The notes below the pieces were generated by a model. The model was not told where the DNA came from, searched no databases, and was given only the letters and a program-made list of their open reading frames with translations. The translations under genes were made by a program, and so were the position numbers. This document shows positions 53,145-61,637 of a stretch of DNA of 64,000 bases, piece after piece; positions within the stretch are counted from its first letter, which is position 1; every line of letters starts with the position of its first letter. Source of the DNA: Thalassobius vesicularis (GTDB lineage Bacteria; Pseudomonadota; Alphaproteobacteria; Rhodobacterales; Rhodobacteraceae); contig NZ_SSMD01000010.1 in NCBI RefSeq assembly GCF_004799325.1, positions 62,001 through 126,000 on the forward strand. Reading direction: 5' to 3'.

Positions 53145-56100
53145 ATGAACCTTGCCGTCTGGTCCATTCGCCGCCCTGTTGCGATTTCCCTGCTCATCAT
53201 TGGCTGTCTGATCGGCGGTCTCTGGGGGCTTGCCAATGTCGGGCGTCTGGAAGACCCGGGCTTCACGCTCAAGACCGCGCTGGTCTTCACACCCTATCCG
53301 GGCGCTTCGGCAGAGGACGTCGAGCGCGAAGTGACCGAGGTGCTGGAAAGCGCGATCCAGCAGATGCCGCAGCTGCGCCGGGTGGAATCGAAATCCATGC
53401 CGGGCCTCAGCCAGATCACCGTGGAAATCAAGGATACCTATGGCCCCGACGAGATGCCGCAGGTCTGGGACGAGCTGCGCCGAAGGCTGGGCGACGCCGG
53501 GGGCGACCTACCGGACGGGGCGAGGGCGCCGCAGGTCAATGACGATTTCGGCGATGTCTTCGGGCTGTATTATGCCGTCACCGCCAGCGGCTACAGCCCG
53601 TCCGACCAGCGCGAGATCGCCCGTCGCCTGCGACGCGAGTTGTTGACGGTGCCAGGTGTGGCCAAGGTGGAAACGCTGGGCCTGCCCGAAGAGGTGGTGA
53701 TGGTCGAAGTGCCTTCGGCCCGGCTGTCCCGGCTGGGCCTGCCACCCGATCAGGTTCTGGGCCTTCTGAGTGGCGAAAACACGGTTCTGCAAGGGGGCGA
53801 GATCCGTGCCGACGATGCTCGGCTGCGCACCTTGCTTTTGCCCGGGTTCGACAGCGTCGCCGGGATCGAGGCGCTGCGCGTGGGGCGTGTGGGCGGCGTC
53901 GAGCAGATCTCGGTGCTCGATGTCGCGCATGTGGACCGCCGCGAAGCCGAGGCGCCGCAGCAGATCATCCGCCACGACGGCGTGCGGGCCTTTACGCTGG
54001 GCGTATCCGCGATCCAGACCGAGAATGTCGTCGCCGTAGGCGAACGGGTCGAGGCGCGTCTGCGCGACGTCGCCGAGGCGCTGCCCGCAGGCATCGAGAT
54101 CCTGCCGATCTACGAGCAGCACCGGGTGGTGGACGAGGCGGTATCCTCCTTCATCACCGGGCTGGCGCTGTCGGTCGCCATCGTGATCGGCGCGCTGATG
54201 CTGACGATGGGCTGGCGCGCGGGTCTGACGGTCGGGGCCACGCTGGGGCTGACCGTGCTGGGGACGGTGTTCTTCATGGCCACGTTCGGGATCGAGATGG
54301 AGCGGATCAGCCTTGGCGCGCTGATCATCGCCATGGGGATGCTGGTGGACAATGCCATCGTCATCGCCGAGGGCATGGTGATCGGCATGCAGCGCGGCAA
54401 ATCCGCCGAGGAGGCCGCGGGCGAGGCATCGGATGCGACCTCGGTGCCGCTTCTGGGGGCCACCGTGATCGGCATCATGGCCTTCTCGGGGATCGGGTTG
54501 TCGCCGGATGCCACGGGCGAATTCCTGTTCTCGCTTTTTGCCGTGATCGCGATATCGCTTTTGCTGTCGTGGGTTCTGGCGCTGACGGTCACGCCGCTGA
54601 TGGGGGCATGGCTGCTGCGCGGATCGGATGGGGACGCGGCGGGAAAAGACCCCTATCGCGGCGTCGTCTACCGGGCCTATGGCTGGCTTTTGCGCGGATC
54701 GTTGCGCGCGCGATGGCTTGTGGTGCTGATGATGGTCGGGATCACGGCAGGGTCCCTTGTCGCCTTCGGCAACGTGAAACAGGCGTTCTTTCCGGCCTCC
54801 ACCACGCCGCTTTTCTATGTGCATTACAACCTGCCGCGCGGGGCTGATATCCGCGCGACCGAACGCGACATGATCGCGCTGGAAGAAGCGGTCCTTGCCG
54901 ATCCGGACGTGGTGGGCGTGACCACGCTGGTCGGGCGCGGCGCCTTGCGCTTCATGCTGACATATGGCCCCGAACAGGCCGATTCGTCCTATGGCCAACT
55001 GATCGTGCGCGCGGCCGACGCCGCAATGATCCCGCAGATCATCGAGCGGCTGTCGGACCTGCCAGGACGCGTTCCGCAAGGTCAGGTCCGCTTCGAGCAA
55101 CTGGCCTTCGGCCCGCCGTCGGGTGCGGATGTTGCGGTGCGCTTCTCGGGACCGGACACGCAGGTGCTGCGTGATCTGGCCGCCGAGGCGCAGGAACGTT
55201 TTCGCAGGTCCGGCGCGTTGATGGACCTTCGCACCGACTGGCGCGAACGTGAACTGGTGATCGAGCCGGTGGTGGACGAAACGCGCGCCCGCGTCGCCGG
55301 TGTAACCCGTTCGGCCATTGCAGACACGATCCTTTATGCGACATCCGGGGTGCGTGCCGGAACCTTCCGCGAGGGCGATACCCAGCTTCCGATCATCTTG
55401 CGGGTGCCGGAGCACGAGCGCCGCAGCAGCGAGCAGTTGCACGACCAGCTGGTCTGGAGCGCGGCGGGCAACCAGTATGTGCCGCTCACCCAGGTCGTCG
55501 AGCGCATCGACGTCGTGGCGCAGGAGGCCGCCATTCATCGCCGCAACCGCGAGCGCACCATCACCGTGCTTGGCGGTTCCGTGCCGGACCTCAACGCCGA
55601 TCAGGCGTTCCGGGCCGTGCGCGCGGATATCGAGGCGATGGAGTTGCCGTCAGGCTACCGGATGGAATGGGGCGGTGAATACGAGGCGTCCTCGGACGCG
55701 CAAGCCTCGCTCGGCACGCAGTTGCCGCTGGGATTCCTCGTCATGGTGGTGATCTCGGTGCTGCTGTTCAACAAGGTGCGCCAGCCGCTGATCCTGTGGC
55801 TTGTGGTGCCAATGTCGATCACCGGCATGGCGCTGGGGTTGCTGGTCTCGGGCCTGCCGTTCACCTTCACAGCCCTTCTGGGCCTCCTGAGCCTGTCGGG
55901 AATGCTGATCAAGAACGCCATCATCCTGGTCGAGGAAATGGACGCCCGCATCGCCGAGGGCGGCGACCGGGCCGAGGCGATCATCGCCGGTTCGGTCAGC
56001 CGCTTCCGGCCGGTGGTGCTGGCCGCGGGAACGACGATCATGGGCATGATCCCGCTCCTGCCGGACGCCTTCTTCGCCTCGATGGCCGTCACCATCATGG

Positions 56101-56222
56101 GCGGGCTTGCCTTCGCGTCAGTGCTGACGCTGGTGGCGGTGCCGGTGATCTACGCGCTGATGTTCGGCATCAGGCCGGGATCGGGCGAAACGGCCCCTCA
56201 GCAAACGGCATCTGCGACCTGA
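53145..56222 (+). CDS. RND efflux pump, inner-membrane subunit (AcrB-like)
   Basis: This 1025-residue pump has the usual two halves, each with six helices and a large periplasmic loop. The proton-relay region of helix 4 reads GMLVDNAIVIAEG, and the second half has GLLSLSGMLIKNAIILVEEM. It exports drugs or amphipathic compounds using the proton gradient. I start at ATG 53145; the longer frame overlaps the adaptor gene. No outer-membrane partner follows, so it must borrow a TolC-type channel. Confidence 0.93.
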   Translation: MNLAVWSIRRPVAISLLIIGCLIGGLWGLANVGRLEDPGFTLKTALVFTPYPGASAEDVEREVTEVLESAIQQMPQLRRVESKSMPGLSQITVEIKDTYGPDEMPQVWDELRRRLGDAGGDLPDGARAPQVNDDFGDVFGLYYAVTASGYSPSDQREIARRLRRELLTVPGVAKVETLGLPEEVVMVEVPSARLSRLGLPPDQVLGLLSGENTVLQGGEIRADDARLRTLLLPGFDSVAGIEALRVGRVGGVEQISVLDVAHVDRREAEAPQQIIRHDGVRAFTLGVSAIQTENVVAVGERVEARLRDVAEALPAGIEILPIYEQHRVVDEAVSSFITGLALSVAIVIGALMLTMGWRAGLTVGATLGLTVLGTVFFMATFGIEMERISLGALIIAMGMLVDNAIVIAEGMVIGMQRGKSAEEAAGEASDATSVPLLGATVIGIMAFSGIGLSPDATGEFLFSLFAVIAISLLLSWVLALTVTPLMGAWLLRGSDGDAAGKDPYRGVVYRAYGWLLRGSLRARWLVVLMMVGITAGSLVAFGNVKQAFFPASTTPLFYVHYNLPRGADIRATERDMIALEEAVLADPDVVGVTTLVGRGALRFMLTYGPEQADSSYGQLIVRAADAAMIPQIIERLSDLPGRVPQGQVRFEQLAFGPPSGADVAVRFSGPDTQVLRDLAAEAQERFRRSGALMDLRTDWRERELVIEPVVDETRARVAGVTRSAIADTILYATSGVRAGTFREGDTQLPIILRVPEHERRSSEQLHDQLVWSAAGNQYVPLTQVVERIDVVAQEAAIHRRNRERTITVLGGSVPDLNADQAFRAVRADIEAMELPSGYRMEWGGEYEASSDAQASLGTQLPLGFLVMVVISVLLFNKVRQPLILWLVVPMSITGMALGLLVSGLPFTFTALLGLLSLSGMLIKNAIILVEEMDARIAEGGDRAEAIIAGSVSRFRPVVLAAGTTIMGMIPLLPDAFFASMAVTIMGGLAFASVLTLVAVPVIYALMFGIRPGSGETAPQQTASAT

Positions 56223-56312
56223 AGCGCGGGCAGTCCCGATCCCATGCCATGCGCGGCGCGAAAACTGGCCGATAGGCGCCCGGTGCCGCCCGTGATCGGC
56301 GCGGCGCTGTGG

Positions 56313-56996
56313 TCACGCCTCGAAGACCCGGCGCTGCGCTAGTTTAGGAAGCCGCCACATCATCAAGGCGAGATAAGCTGAGCTGATGGCGGCAAGGTAA
56401 CACCAGACCGACTTGAAGGCATAGCCCGCGAAGAGCATGGTAAGCAGCATCGAGGCGGCGACCAGGATTCCGAACGGTCGCACGCCGGGTGCCGAGGATG
56501 TCAGGAGCGGTAGGCAGACGACGCAGGCATAGATGGCTATCAGGACCGCGCTCGGAACCAGGCTGCCATAGATCAGGCGCGTCTCGTAGAGGAGCGAGCC
56601 GTGAACGACATCGACTCCGAGCCGGTCGGGGCTGGCCAGAAGCGGCAGGAACAGCGACAGGCCAAAGACCGCGCCGAACAGCAGGATTCCCAGAAAAGCC
56701 CGCCGCAGGTCTTTCCGGTGTTCGAGCGGGATCACCGCAAGCGGCGCCAGCACCAGCCAGACGACATAGGCGAAGAACAGGAAGACCATTGCGGCGCCGA
56801 GCGAAAAATGCCCGTCCGGATCATCCAGGCTCAACCAGACCAGACCCTCGGATATCTGTTGCACCCCGAACATGACGGGAAACGAGGCCAACACCAGATA
56901 ACGCCGGTCCGTCGTGCAGGCATGCCGCAGCGCAAGCCCGCCAAGCGGTATAAGGACGGCGGCAGCGCCGAAGCTCACGGTTGCCGATATGCACAT
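56313..56996 (-). CDS. DUF6629-like membrane protein
   Basis: This 227-residue protein has about seven helices. MCISATVSFGAAAVLIPLGG at the start and FGVQQISEGLVWLSL near residue 45 match what I remember of DUF6629. The function is unknown. It runs opposite to the RND operon and toward it, and lies between the efflux cluster and the phage lysis remnants. Confidence 0.7.
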   Translation of the reverse strand: MCISATVSFGAAAVLIPLGGLALRHACTTDRRYLVLASFPVMFGVQQISEGLVWLSLDDPDGHFSLGAAMVFLFFAYVVWLVLAPLAVIPLEHRKDLRRAFLGILLFGAVFGLSLFLPLLASPDRLGVDVVHGSLLYETRLIYGSLVPSAVLIAIYACVVCLPLLTSSAPGVRPFGILVAASMLLTMLFAGYAFKSVWCYLAAISSAYLALMMWRLPKLAQRRVFEA

Positions 56997-57177
56997 GGTT
57001 CACTCCCCTTGGCATGCTCCTGCGGCTTGTCGGGCACTGGTTTCCAAAGAGTTTGTGCCACCTGTTTGTTCGAGGCCCTTGCGCCGCTCGATCTTTTCAA
57101 AATTGGCGAACAACGTAAATACGCAGGAATTCGCGGGAAATCCCTTGCCGCAGAACTTGCCGATCCAACTCCTTATG
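56997..57177. other. Non-coding stretch between efflux island and phage remnant
   Basis: The sequence is a mixed, less GC-rich stretch upstream of the DUF6629 gene. The phage homology in the holin-like remnant stops near 57178, and what follows has no family I recognise. It probably contains the right edge of the efflux insertion. I see no terminal repeats. Confidence 0.4.
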
Positions 57178-57315
57178 GGGGAGATCGTGCTTCGCGCGCC
57201 GGACCGCCGGCGCGCGAGCAGGAACATGAGCCCGGCGAGAAGGAAGGCTCCGTAGCGCAGCGCCCCCCCACACCCACGGGCTGGCCGTGATCCTGCCTAG
57301 GAGGACGGCAGTCAC
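57178..57315 (-). pseudogene. Broken holin-like small membrane protein of phage lysis region
   Basis: A GTG at 57315 overlaps the M15 stop (GTGA) and begins VLLGRITASPWVWGGAA. In another frame the sequence goes on with LRYGAFLLAGLMFLLARRRSG, a membrane helix with a basic end. The frame change is close to a run of seven C (plus strand). Together this looks like a one-helix phage lysis protein, now frameshifted and cut off. Confidence 0.5.
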
Positions 57316-57833
57316 CGCCGCCCCCGGCGCCAGTCGTCGAGGCGGGCATAGATGGTGACTGCGATGCCACAGAGTGCCACCGCGATGAACACCCAGCGCA
57401 GAGTGTCGAGATACGGCACCAGCGGCAGGATGGCGGATTGCGTCTCGGCCAGGACGCCCTGTGCCACCTCGACGCCCGCCGCGCCCAGCGTCGCCACGCC
57501 CGCCGTGCCACCACCCTTCATCGTGCGGCTGTCGGCCAGCACCTCGCGGGCGGGCGGCGCCTCGGCTGCGAATGCGGTCGCTCGGACCGGGAAACGCTCG
57601 CCCCACTGGCGTGCGGGGCCGAGGTCCACATGGATGAACCCCGAGCGCGGATAGAAGCCGAAGCCGAGGAACCCGACCTCGCGCGCCGCGGCCTCGAAGG
57701 CCACTGGGTCGTGGTTCGCCATGGCGATGTCAAACGCCGCACCCTCCTTATGCTTCAAGCGGATTGAGCCGCCAACGTCACGTTTGTGCTCAGGGCTGCG
57801 ATAAGGGGAGAATCCGCTGGACCAACCAGTCAA
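57312..57833 (-). CDS. Peptidase M15-type phage endolysin with C-terminal membrane helix
   Basis: This 173-residue protein has a D-Ala-D-Ala-carboxypeptidase-like M15 core: YRSPEHKRDVGG, LKHKEGAAFDIAM (Zn His and Asp) and GFIHVDLGPARQW (Zn His). A helix near the C-terminus (WVFIAVALCGIAVTIY) would anchor it. Family members usually have about 50 more residues before YRSPEH, and the start here is a weak TTG overlapping the radical SAM stop. The N-terminus is thus short or damaged. It would cut peptidoglycan peptides for particle release. Confidence 0.72.
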   Translation of the reverse strand: MTGWSSGFSPYRSPEHKRDVGGSIRLKHKEGAAFDIAMANHDPVAFEAAAREVGFLGFGFYPRSGFIHVDLGPARQWGERFPVRATAFAAEAPPAREVLADSRTMKGGGTAGVATLGAAGVEVAQGVLAETQSAILPLVPYLDTLRWVFIAVALCGIAVTIYARLDDWRRGRR

Positions 57834-59074
57834 TGATCAGCAGCGCCGCAACCGGCAATCCCTTCCACCCCAACCACCCTCATCCCCGTCAAATGCCAGA
57901 CCGCCGCCATCATGACCCCCATGTTGAAGGCAAACTCGTTGGCGCAACTCTGCTTGAAGAACTCCCCCTCGAGGAACATGCAGGACCCTTTGCAGAGCTG
58001 AACGACGGGGCATGACATGCATTCGTCCCGGAAGGCAAAATGCGTCGCGGTATCGAGCGCGATGGCGTCAAAGTCGGCAACATGGCCAATCTTGTGCGCC
58101 CCCTTCGCACCGGTGTTTTGACAAGTCATGACGTTCCCGCGCAGGTCGACGGCAATGGCGTCGGGGCTGTCCATCCCGCATTTTTGGCCAAGCGCTTCGA
58201 TGGGCCGCCGACGCTGAATCGAAGAATAGAATTCGTTGATGCGCTCGCCGAGGCCAAAGGCGTTGGGGTCCTCTGCCAGCGCCTCGAAGATCGACCGCGT
58301 CAGGCTGTTCAGTTCGGCAGGCTCGAACCGCCCCGTCCCGATGGCGGTCGCTGCGTCATAGACATTTACGACGCCCTCGAGCCCGACGAAGATGTCCGGC
58401 CCGACTTTTTCGGCGAACCATGCCTTGAGGGCCCGAAGGTCATGATGCTGGCGCGTCAGAACCGCGTTAAACCCGGTCTTTTCGGGGCGCTCGGCCAGCA
58501 GGGTTTGGATCCAGTGGCTCTGGTCAGGATCGTCGAACGGATCCGGCCCGCGCAGATGCTGACCAGGCCCGTCGTGTGAGATCGTGATTTCAATGTCGTA
58601 TTGCGCGATGAAATCCAGCTTTTCGCGGGAGAGGAGCGAGCCGTTCGTGACGATCGAGAAGCGCGCCGCCGGAAAGCGCTCTGCCAGCGCCGGGATCAAC
58701 CGCTTGATCTTGGCCCAGTAAAGGAAGGGTTCACCGCCCCAGAGCTCGATCTTTTCCGGGGCGTCGGTGATCCAACTGTCGAGCTGGGTCAGGAAGTGCT
58801 CGACATCGGCCAGCTTGGAGACCGTGGCATCGGCGATCTGGAAGGCCTGACTGCAGTAGCTGCAGGAATAGTTGCAGGAGAGCCCAAGCTGGATTTTCAA
58901 AACGCGGGGTGCGCGAGATTTTCCGAGGGGCTTGTCCTTGGCCACGCGCGGCACTGGCGCGAAGATGCCAGGTTCGACCGGCAGCGGCAGCCCCTCACAT
59001 TCGGAGGTGTGCGGGTTGTAGCGCACGTGATGGCGGCTGCCGTCACGCGCTTCCAGTGTCAAATCGAACCACAT
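57830..59074 (-). CDS. Radical SAM/SPASM peptide-modifying enzyme, copy 2 (intact)
   Basis: This 414-residue enzyme has an N-terminal about 60-residue leader domain, the SAM 4Fe-4S motif CNYSCSYC (about residues 57-64), GGEPFLY, and a C-terminal SPASM domain with NVMTCQNTG, CMSCPVVQLCKGSC and KQSCANEF. SPASM enzymes modify peptides or proteins, for example by thioether or C-C links or by formylglycine formation. Its start overlaps the stop of the 2OG oxygenase-like gene (TGATG), and a 97-residue Cys-rich protein is two genes upstream. The natural substrate is inferred to be that protein. Confidence 0.9.
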   Translation of the reverse strand: MWFDLTLEARDGSRHHVRYNPHTSECEGLPLPVEPGIFAPVPRVAKDKPLGKSRAPRVLKIQLGLSCNYSCSYCSQAFQIADATVSKLADVEHFLTQLDSWITDAPEKIELWGGEPFLYWAKIKRLIPALAERFPAARFSIVTNGSLLSREKLDFIAQYDIEITISHDGPGQHLRGPDPFDDPDQSHWIQTLLAERPEKTGFNAVLTRQHHDLRALKAWFAEKVGPDIFVGLEGVVNVYDAATAIGTGRFEPAELNSLTRSIFEALAEDPNAFGLGERINEFYSSIQRRRPIEALGQKCGMDSPDAIAVDLRGNVMTCQNTGAKGAHKIGHVADFDAIALDTATHFAFRDECMSCPVVQLCKGSCMFLEGEFFKQSCANEFAFNMGVMMAAVWHLTGMRVVGVEGIAGCGAADH

Positions 59075-59706
59075 CAGTCGAACAGCCTTTCCTCGATTGC
59101 CACGGGGAGATTGACGCGAAAGTTCGCGACGACCTGCACATGCGGCGCGCTCCCCTCATAGGGGTGCTGGTTATGGGGGATATGAGAGGGGAAGAAGACC
59201 GAGAGACCCGGCCGCGGGTTGACCGCAAAGCCATGCCGCGCTTCGAAGGGCAGTCGTCCCTCGTCGAAGTAGCGCGATGGGTCCTCGATCACGAAGCGAG
59301 GGGTCCCCACGCTGTTCACCGCCTGTCCTGTCCCACTGCCAGTCAGGAAGTGGACGCAGGTCAGGTCGCCTTCGCGGCTGTCCTTGTGGGTCGAGATGAA
59401 GCCGCCGGGCTCGATGACGAGGGCGCGGTTTTCGCAATGATCGGAGTCAAGATATTGAGCCCAGGGGCCGAGGACGGCACGCGCGCAGGCGAAGAGATGG
59501 ACTTTCAGGGTCGGACCTGCAGCGCTTTTCTCAAGTATGCCGCGCACACGTCGCTTTGCTGCATTGGCCATCGACCCGCTGCCGGTTGCTTCGACGGCGG
59601 CGATGGCCTCGTCGGCCAGTTGCCTGTTTACCACCCAGTCGACTGGCGTCTCGAAGAACGTGACCCGCGTCGGCCAAAGGTCGATACTCGTGCTGCGGAT
59701 CTCCAT
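59074..59706 (-). CDS. 2OG-Fe(II) oxygenase-like protein, prolyl-hydroxylase type
   Basis: This 210-residue protein has the iron motif HxD in ISTHKDSREGD and a distal His region FPSHIPHNQHPYEG followed by an Arg in VANFRVNL, as in 2OG-Fe(II) dioxygenases of the prolyl 4-hydroxylase group. Such enzymes hydroxylate protein side chains with 2-oxoglutarate and O2. Start is ATG 59706 (GTG 59715 also possible), right after the stop of the Cys-rich protein. It is coupled to the radical SAM gene. Confidence 0.72.
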   Translation of the reverse strand: MEIRSTSIDLWPTRVTFFETPVDWVVNRQLADEAIAAVEATGSGSMANAAKRRVRGILEKSAAGPTLKVHLFACARAVLGPWAQYLDSDHCENRALVIEPGGFISTHKDSREGDLTCVHFLTGSGTGQAVNSVGTPRFVIEDPSRYFDEGRLPFEARHGFAVNPRPGLSVFFPSHIPHNQHPYEGSAPHVQVVANFRVNLPVAIEERLFD

Positions 59707-59708
59707 CG

Positions 59709-60002
59709 TCAGCACCGGCAGTTGCAGTTGCAGTTGAAGAATTGGCGGTTCCCTGTGATGGTGACCGCGCCGGTGCTACCGCCGCCCGAGAGTGAGCCGA
59801 CATAGCAGTTTGACGTGCAGGCACCGCCCCCGCAGGTTTGCCAAAGAAGCTGGCCAAGGCTTTGCCCTGATGTGGGCGTTGTATTGCTGACAGATACGGA
59901 GCTGATGTCGCCCGTGCCGATCGCGGGTTTGTTGGCAATGCGCGACCAGTCTACATTTCCGCTGTCGTCGATCACAATAGTGGTTCCGACCTTATAGGCC
60001 AT
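59709..60002 (-). CDS. 97-residue Cys-rich tail-tip-like protein, candidate modification substrate
   Basis: This small protein has two parts. Residues 1-55 (MAYKVGTTIVIDDSG, then VDWSRIANKPAIG) resemble the head-proximal part of phage tail fibres; W..I.NKP is a common fibre motif. Residues 56-97 are rich in Gly, Ser, Thr and Cys: CGGGACTSNC (Cys57, 62, 66) and an end NCNCNCRC (Cys91, 93, 95, 97). AAGGAGG lies 5 bases before the ATG; it overlaps the upstream oxygenase gene by 11 bp. Position next to a radical SAM/SPASM enzyme and two oxygenase-like proteins suggests a precursor modified after translation. I know no described family with this tail. Confidence 0.8.
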   Translation of the reverse strand: MAYKVGTTIVIDDSGNVDWSRIANKPAIGTGDISSVSVSNTTPTSGQSLGQLLWQTCGGGACTSNCYVGSLSGGGSTGAVTITGNRQFFNCNCNCRC

Positions 60003-60735
60003 GGGTGCCTCCTTGCGCCTGATGGGCCAGGATTTCTTTGAGCCCGGCCTTGCAGTGGGAATTCGGGAGTTCGAGTGAACAGAGGACCGGAATGCACATC
60101 CGCTCCTCGCCCTCGAAGTAGGTGCTGTCGTGGGGCACATGGCCCTCGAAGACGAGCATGGAGCCCGTGCGCGGCTCGACCGCATACCAGCCGCCGACAT
60201 AGGTGTCAGGATTGTTGCAGGGCCAGAGCCGTTTGCCGACATTGGCCGGATCGTAGAACCGCACCGCCCCACGATGGAGCGAGGTCTTGGGACAATCGGC
60301 GTCGAGCACGACCCGCGGGTAATAAGTGCATACGATGTCGGTTTGGATATGGGTGTGGGCGTTGATCCCGACGTTTTCTCGGGCGGCCCGCCGCTGCCAG
60401 AAGGTGTCCGACATCATCCGGATATCGCCGCTGTGGTCATAGCCATAGGCGAGCTGCAGATATTCCCTCACCCCGGCGGCAACCATCTGCGCCAGAACCG
60501 CAATCGCCGGGTCGCGCTGGGCCATCAGAAAGTTGTGACGCAGATGGCCGAGATGGTTGGTATCATCTCCGACATTGCGGAGGTCGCCGGCATCCTGAAT
60601 GCGGTTTGCGATCGCGTCCGCGGCCGCCAACGCGTGCAAACGGTTATTGAAGCCGTCGGGCATTTCCCAGTGCTTATGCATGACGAAGGCCGGGTAGATC
60701 AGCTGGAACTCGGTCGTGGTGGCAATTTCCATCAC
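59992..60735 (-). CDS. 2OG-Fe(II) oxygenase-like protein, 2OG-FeII_Oxy_5 type
   Basis: This 247-residue protein shows HTHIQTDIVCTYYP, a jelly-roll strand with the first iron His. It continues with MLVFEGHVPHDSTYFEGEER, the distal His and following Arg, and then VLCSLEL. The layout resembles putative 2OG-Fe(II) oxygenases found in phages and cyanophages. Its C-terminal region is similar in pattern to the oxygenase at 59074. Its start overlaps the unknown gene's stop (ATGA). Substrate unknown; the fibre proteins or the Cys-rich protein are likely. Confidence 0.65.
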   Translation of the reverse strand: MMEIATTTEFQLIYPAFVMHKHWEMPDGFNNRLHALAAADAIANRIQDAGDLRNVGDDTNHLGHLRHNFLMAQRDPAIAVLAQMVAAGVREYLQLAYGYDHSGDIRMMSDTFWQRRAARENVGINAHTHIQTDIVCTYYPRVVLDADCPKTSLHRGAVRFYDPANVGKRLWPCNNPDTYVGGWYAVEPRTGSMLVFEGHVPHDSTYFEGEERMCIPVLCSLELPNSHCKAGLKEILAHQAQGGTHGL

Positions 60736-61637
60736 ACGACCTCCAGGATGATCTTGCCGATCGCGGTATAATGCTCGGTGTTGATCTTGACCGCGATCTG
60801 GTCGCCCGGGCTGAGCCCCAGCGCCTCGACGGGAAAGCTGCCCGCTCCATTTATGTCCGTCACCAGCCGCCGTTTCGGCAGATAGCCGGCGTCGCTCTCG
60901 AGCTTCAGTGCCAGTTCATGGGCACAAGGCGAGCCATCCCTGTTCCAGCGCAGCGCGATCGGCACATGAGACCGCCCTCCCGCGGGCAGGATCACCGTCT
61001 CGGTCGCCACCGCGTGGAAATAGAACTGCTTGAACCACTGACCGTCATTCGGGATCGTTGCGTCATCAATCCGGCCCGCGACGGTGGTGCCGTTCAGCAG
61101 GATCGGTTCCTGATTGCAGAGGATCTCGATCCGGGCCGAAGATAGTGGCCCCTTGATTGGCATGAAGATAACCAGGGCGTTTGCAGCCTGTGTGCGCGCA
61201 CGATGGCGAAACGACAGGTCGACCTTCTCGCGCGCAGATTGGGCGAAGCGGTTGCGCCAAGGCTGTGGAAACCCCGCATTGTCGGTCATGATGTCGATCA
61301 GTGCGTGATCGGTGATTTCATCATGACCGCGCATCCCGTCTGGGAAAACGTAGGAGCGCCCCTTGTAGATCCCGCCATGCGGGCAGCCCGGCAGGTCCGG
61401 AACGAAGATCCCGTTGCCGCGCAGATCGACGAAACCCGCGCCATCGGCATAATCATATGGTGTCGCGAGGTCTGCCGCGAGGGTGGCCCAACTCATGACC
61501 CCGACGCCGTCTCGGACCCCCTCGCCGGCATCGCAGGGAGCAAATACCGCGATCCCCGCATAACTCTCTTGCACATCGACGGCGTAATGCAGCCGCGAGC
61601 CCGTATTGTATATCACATGCAGTCCGGTCTCGATCAC
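60732..61637 (-). CDS. Phage-region protein of unknown function
   Basis: This 301-residue protein starts [20 protein letters not shown] and has no domain I recognise. It appears to be mainly beta-structured: repeated short hydrophobic strands, and a C-terminal [20 protein letters not shown] that resembles carbohydrate-binding or receptor-binding domains. It overlaps both neighbours by ATGA. From position between fibre genes and oxygenase genes it may be a tail-tip or receptor-binding protein. Confidence 0.6.
   Translation of the reverse strand: MIETGLHVIYNTGSRLHYAVDVQESYAGIAVFAPCDAGEGVRDGVGVMSWATLAADLATPYDYADGAGFVDLRGNGIFVPDLPGCPHGGIYKGRSYVFPDGMRGHDEITDHALIDIMTDNAGFPQPWRNRFAQSAREKVDLSFRHRARTQAANALVIFMPIKGPLSSARIEILCNQEPILLNGTTVAGRIDDATIPNDGQWFKQFYFHAVATETVILPAGGRSHVPIALRWNRDGSPCAHELALKLESDAGYLPKRRLVTDINGAGSFPVEALGLSPGDQIAVKINTEHYTAIGKIILEVV

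Noticed and set aside
57830-59074. Radical SAM gene as an anaerobic sulfatase maturase
   Set aside because: The SPASM layout is similar, but no sulfatase gene is nearby and the gene is coupled to phage-tail and oxygenase genes.
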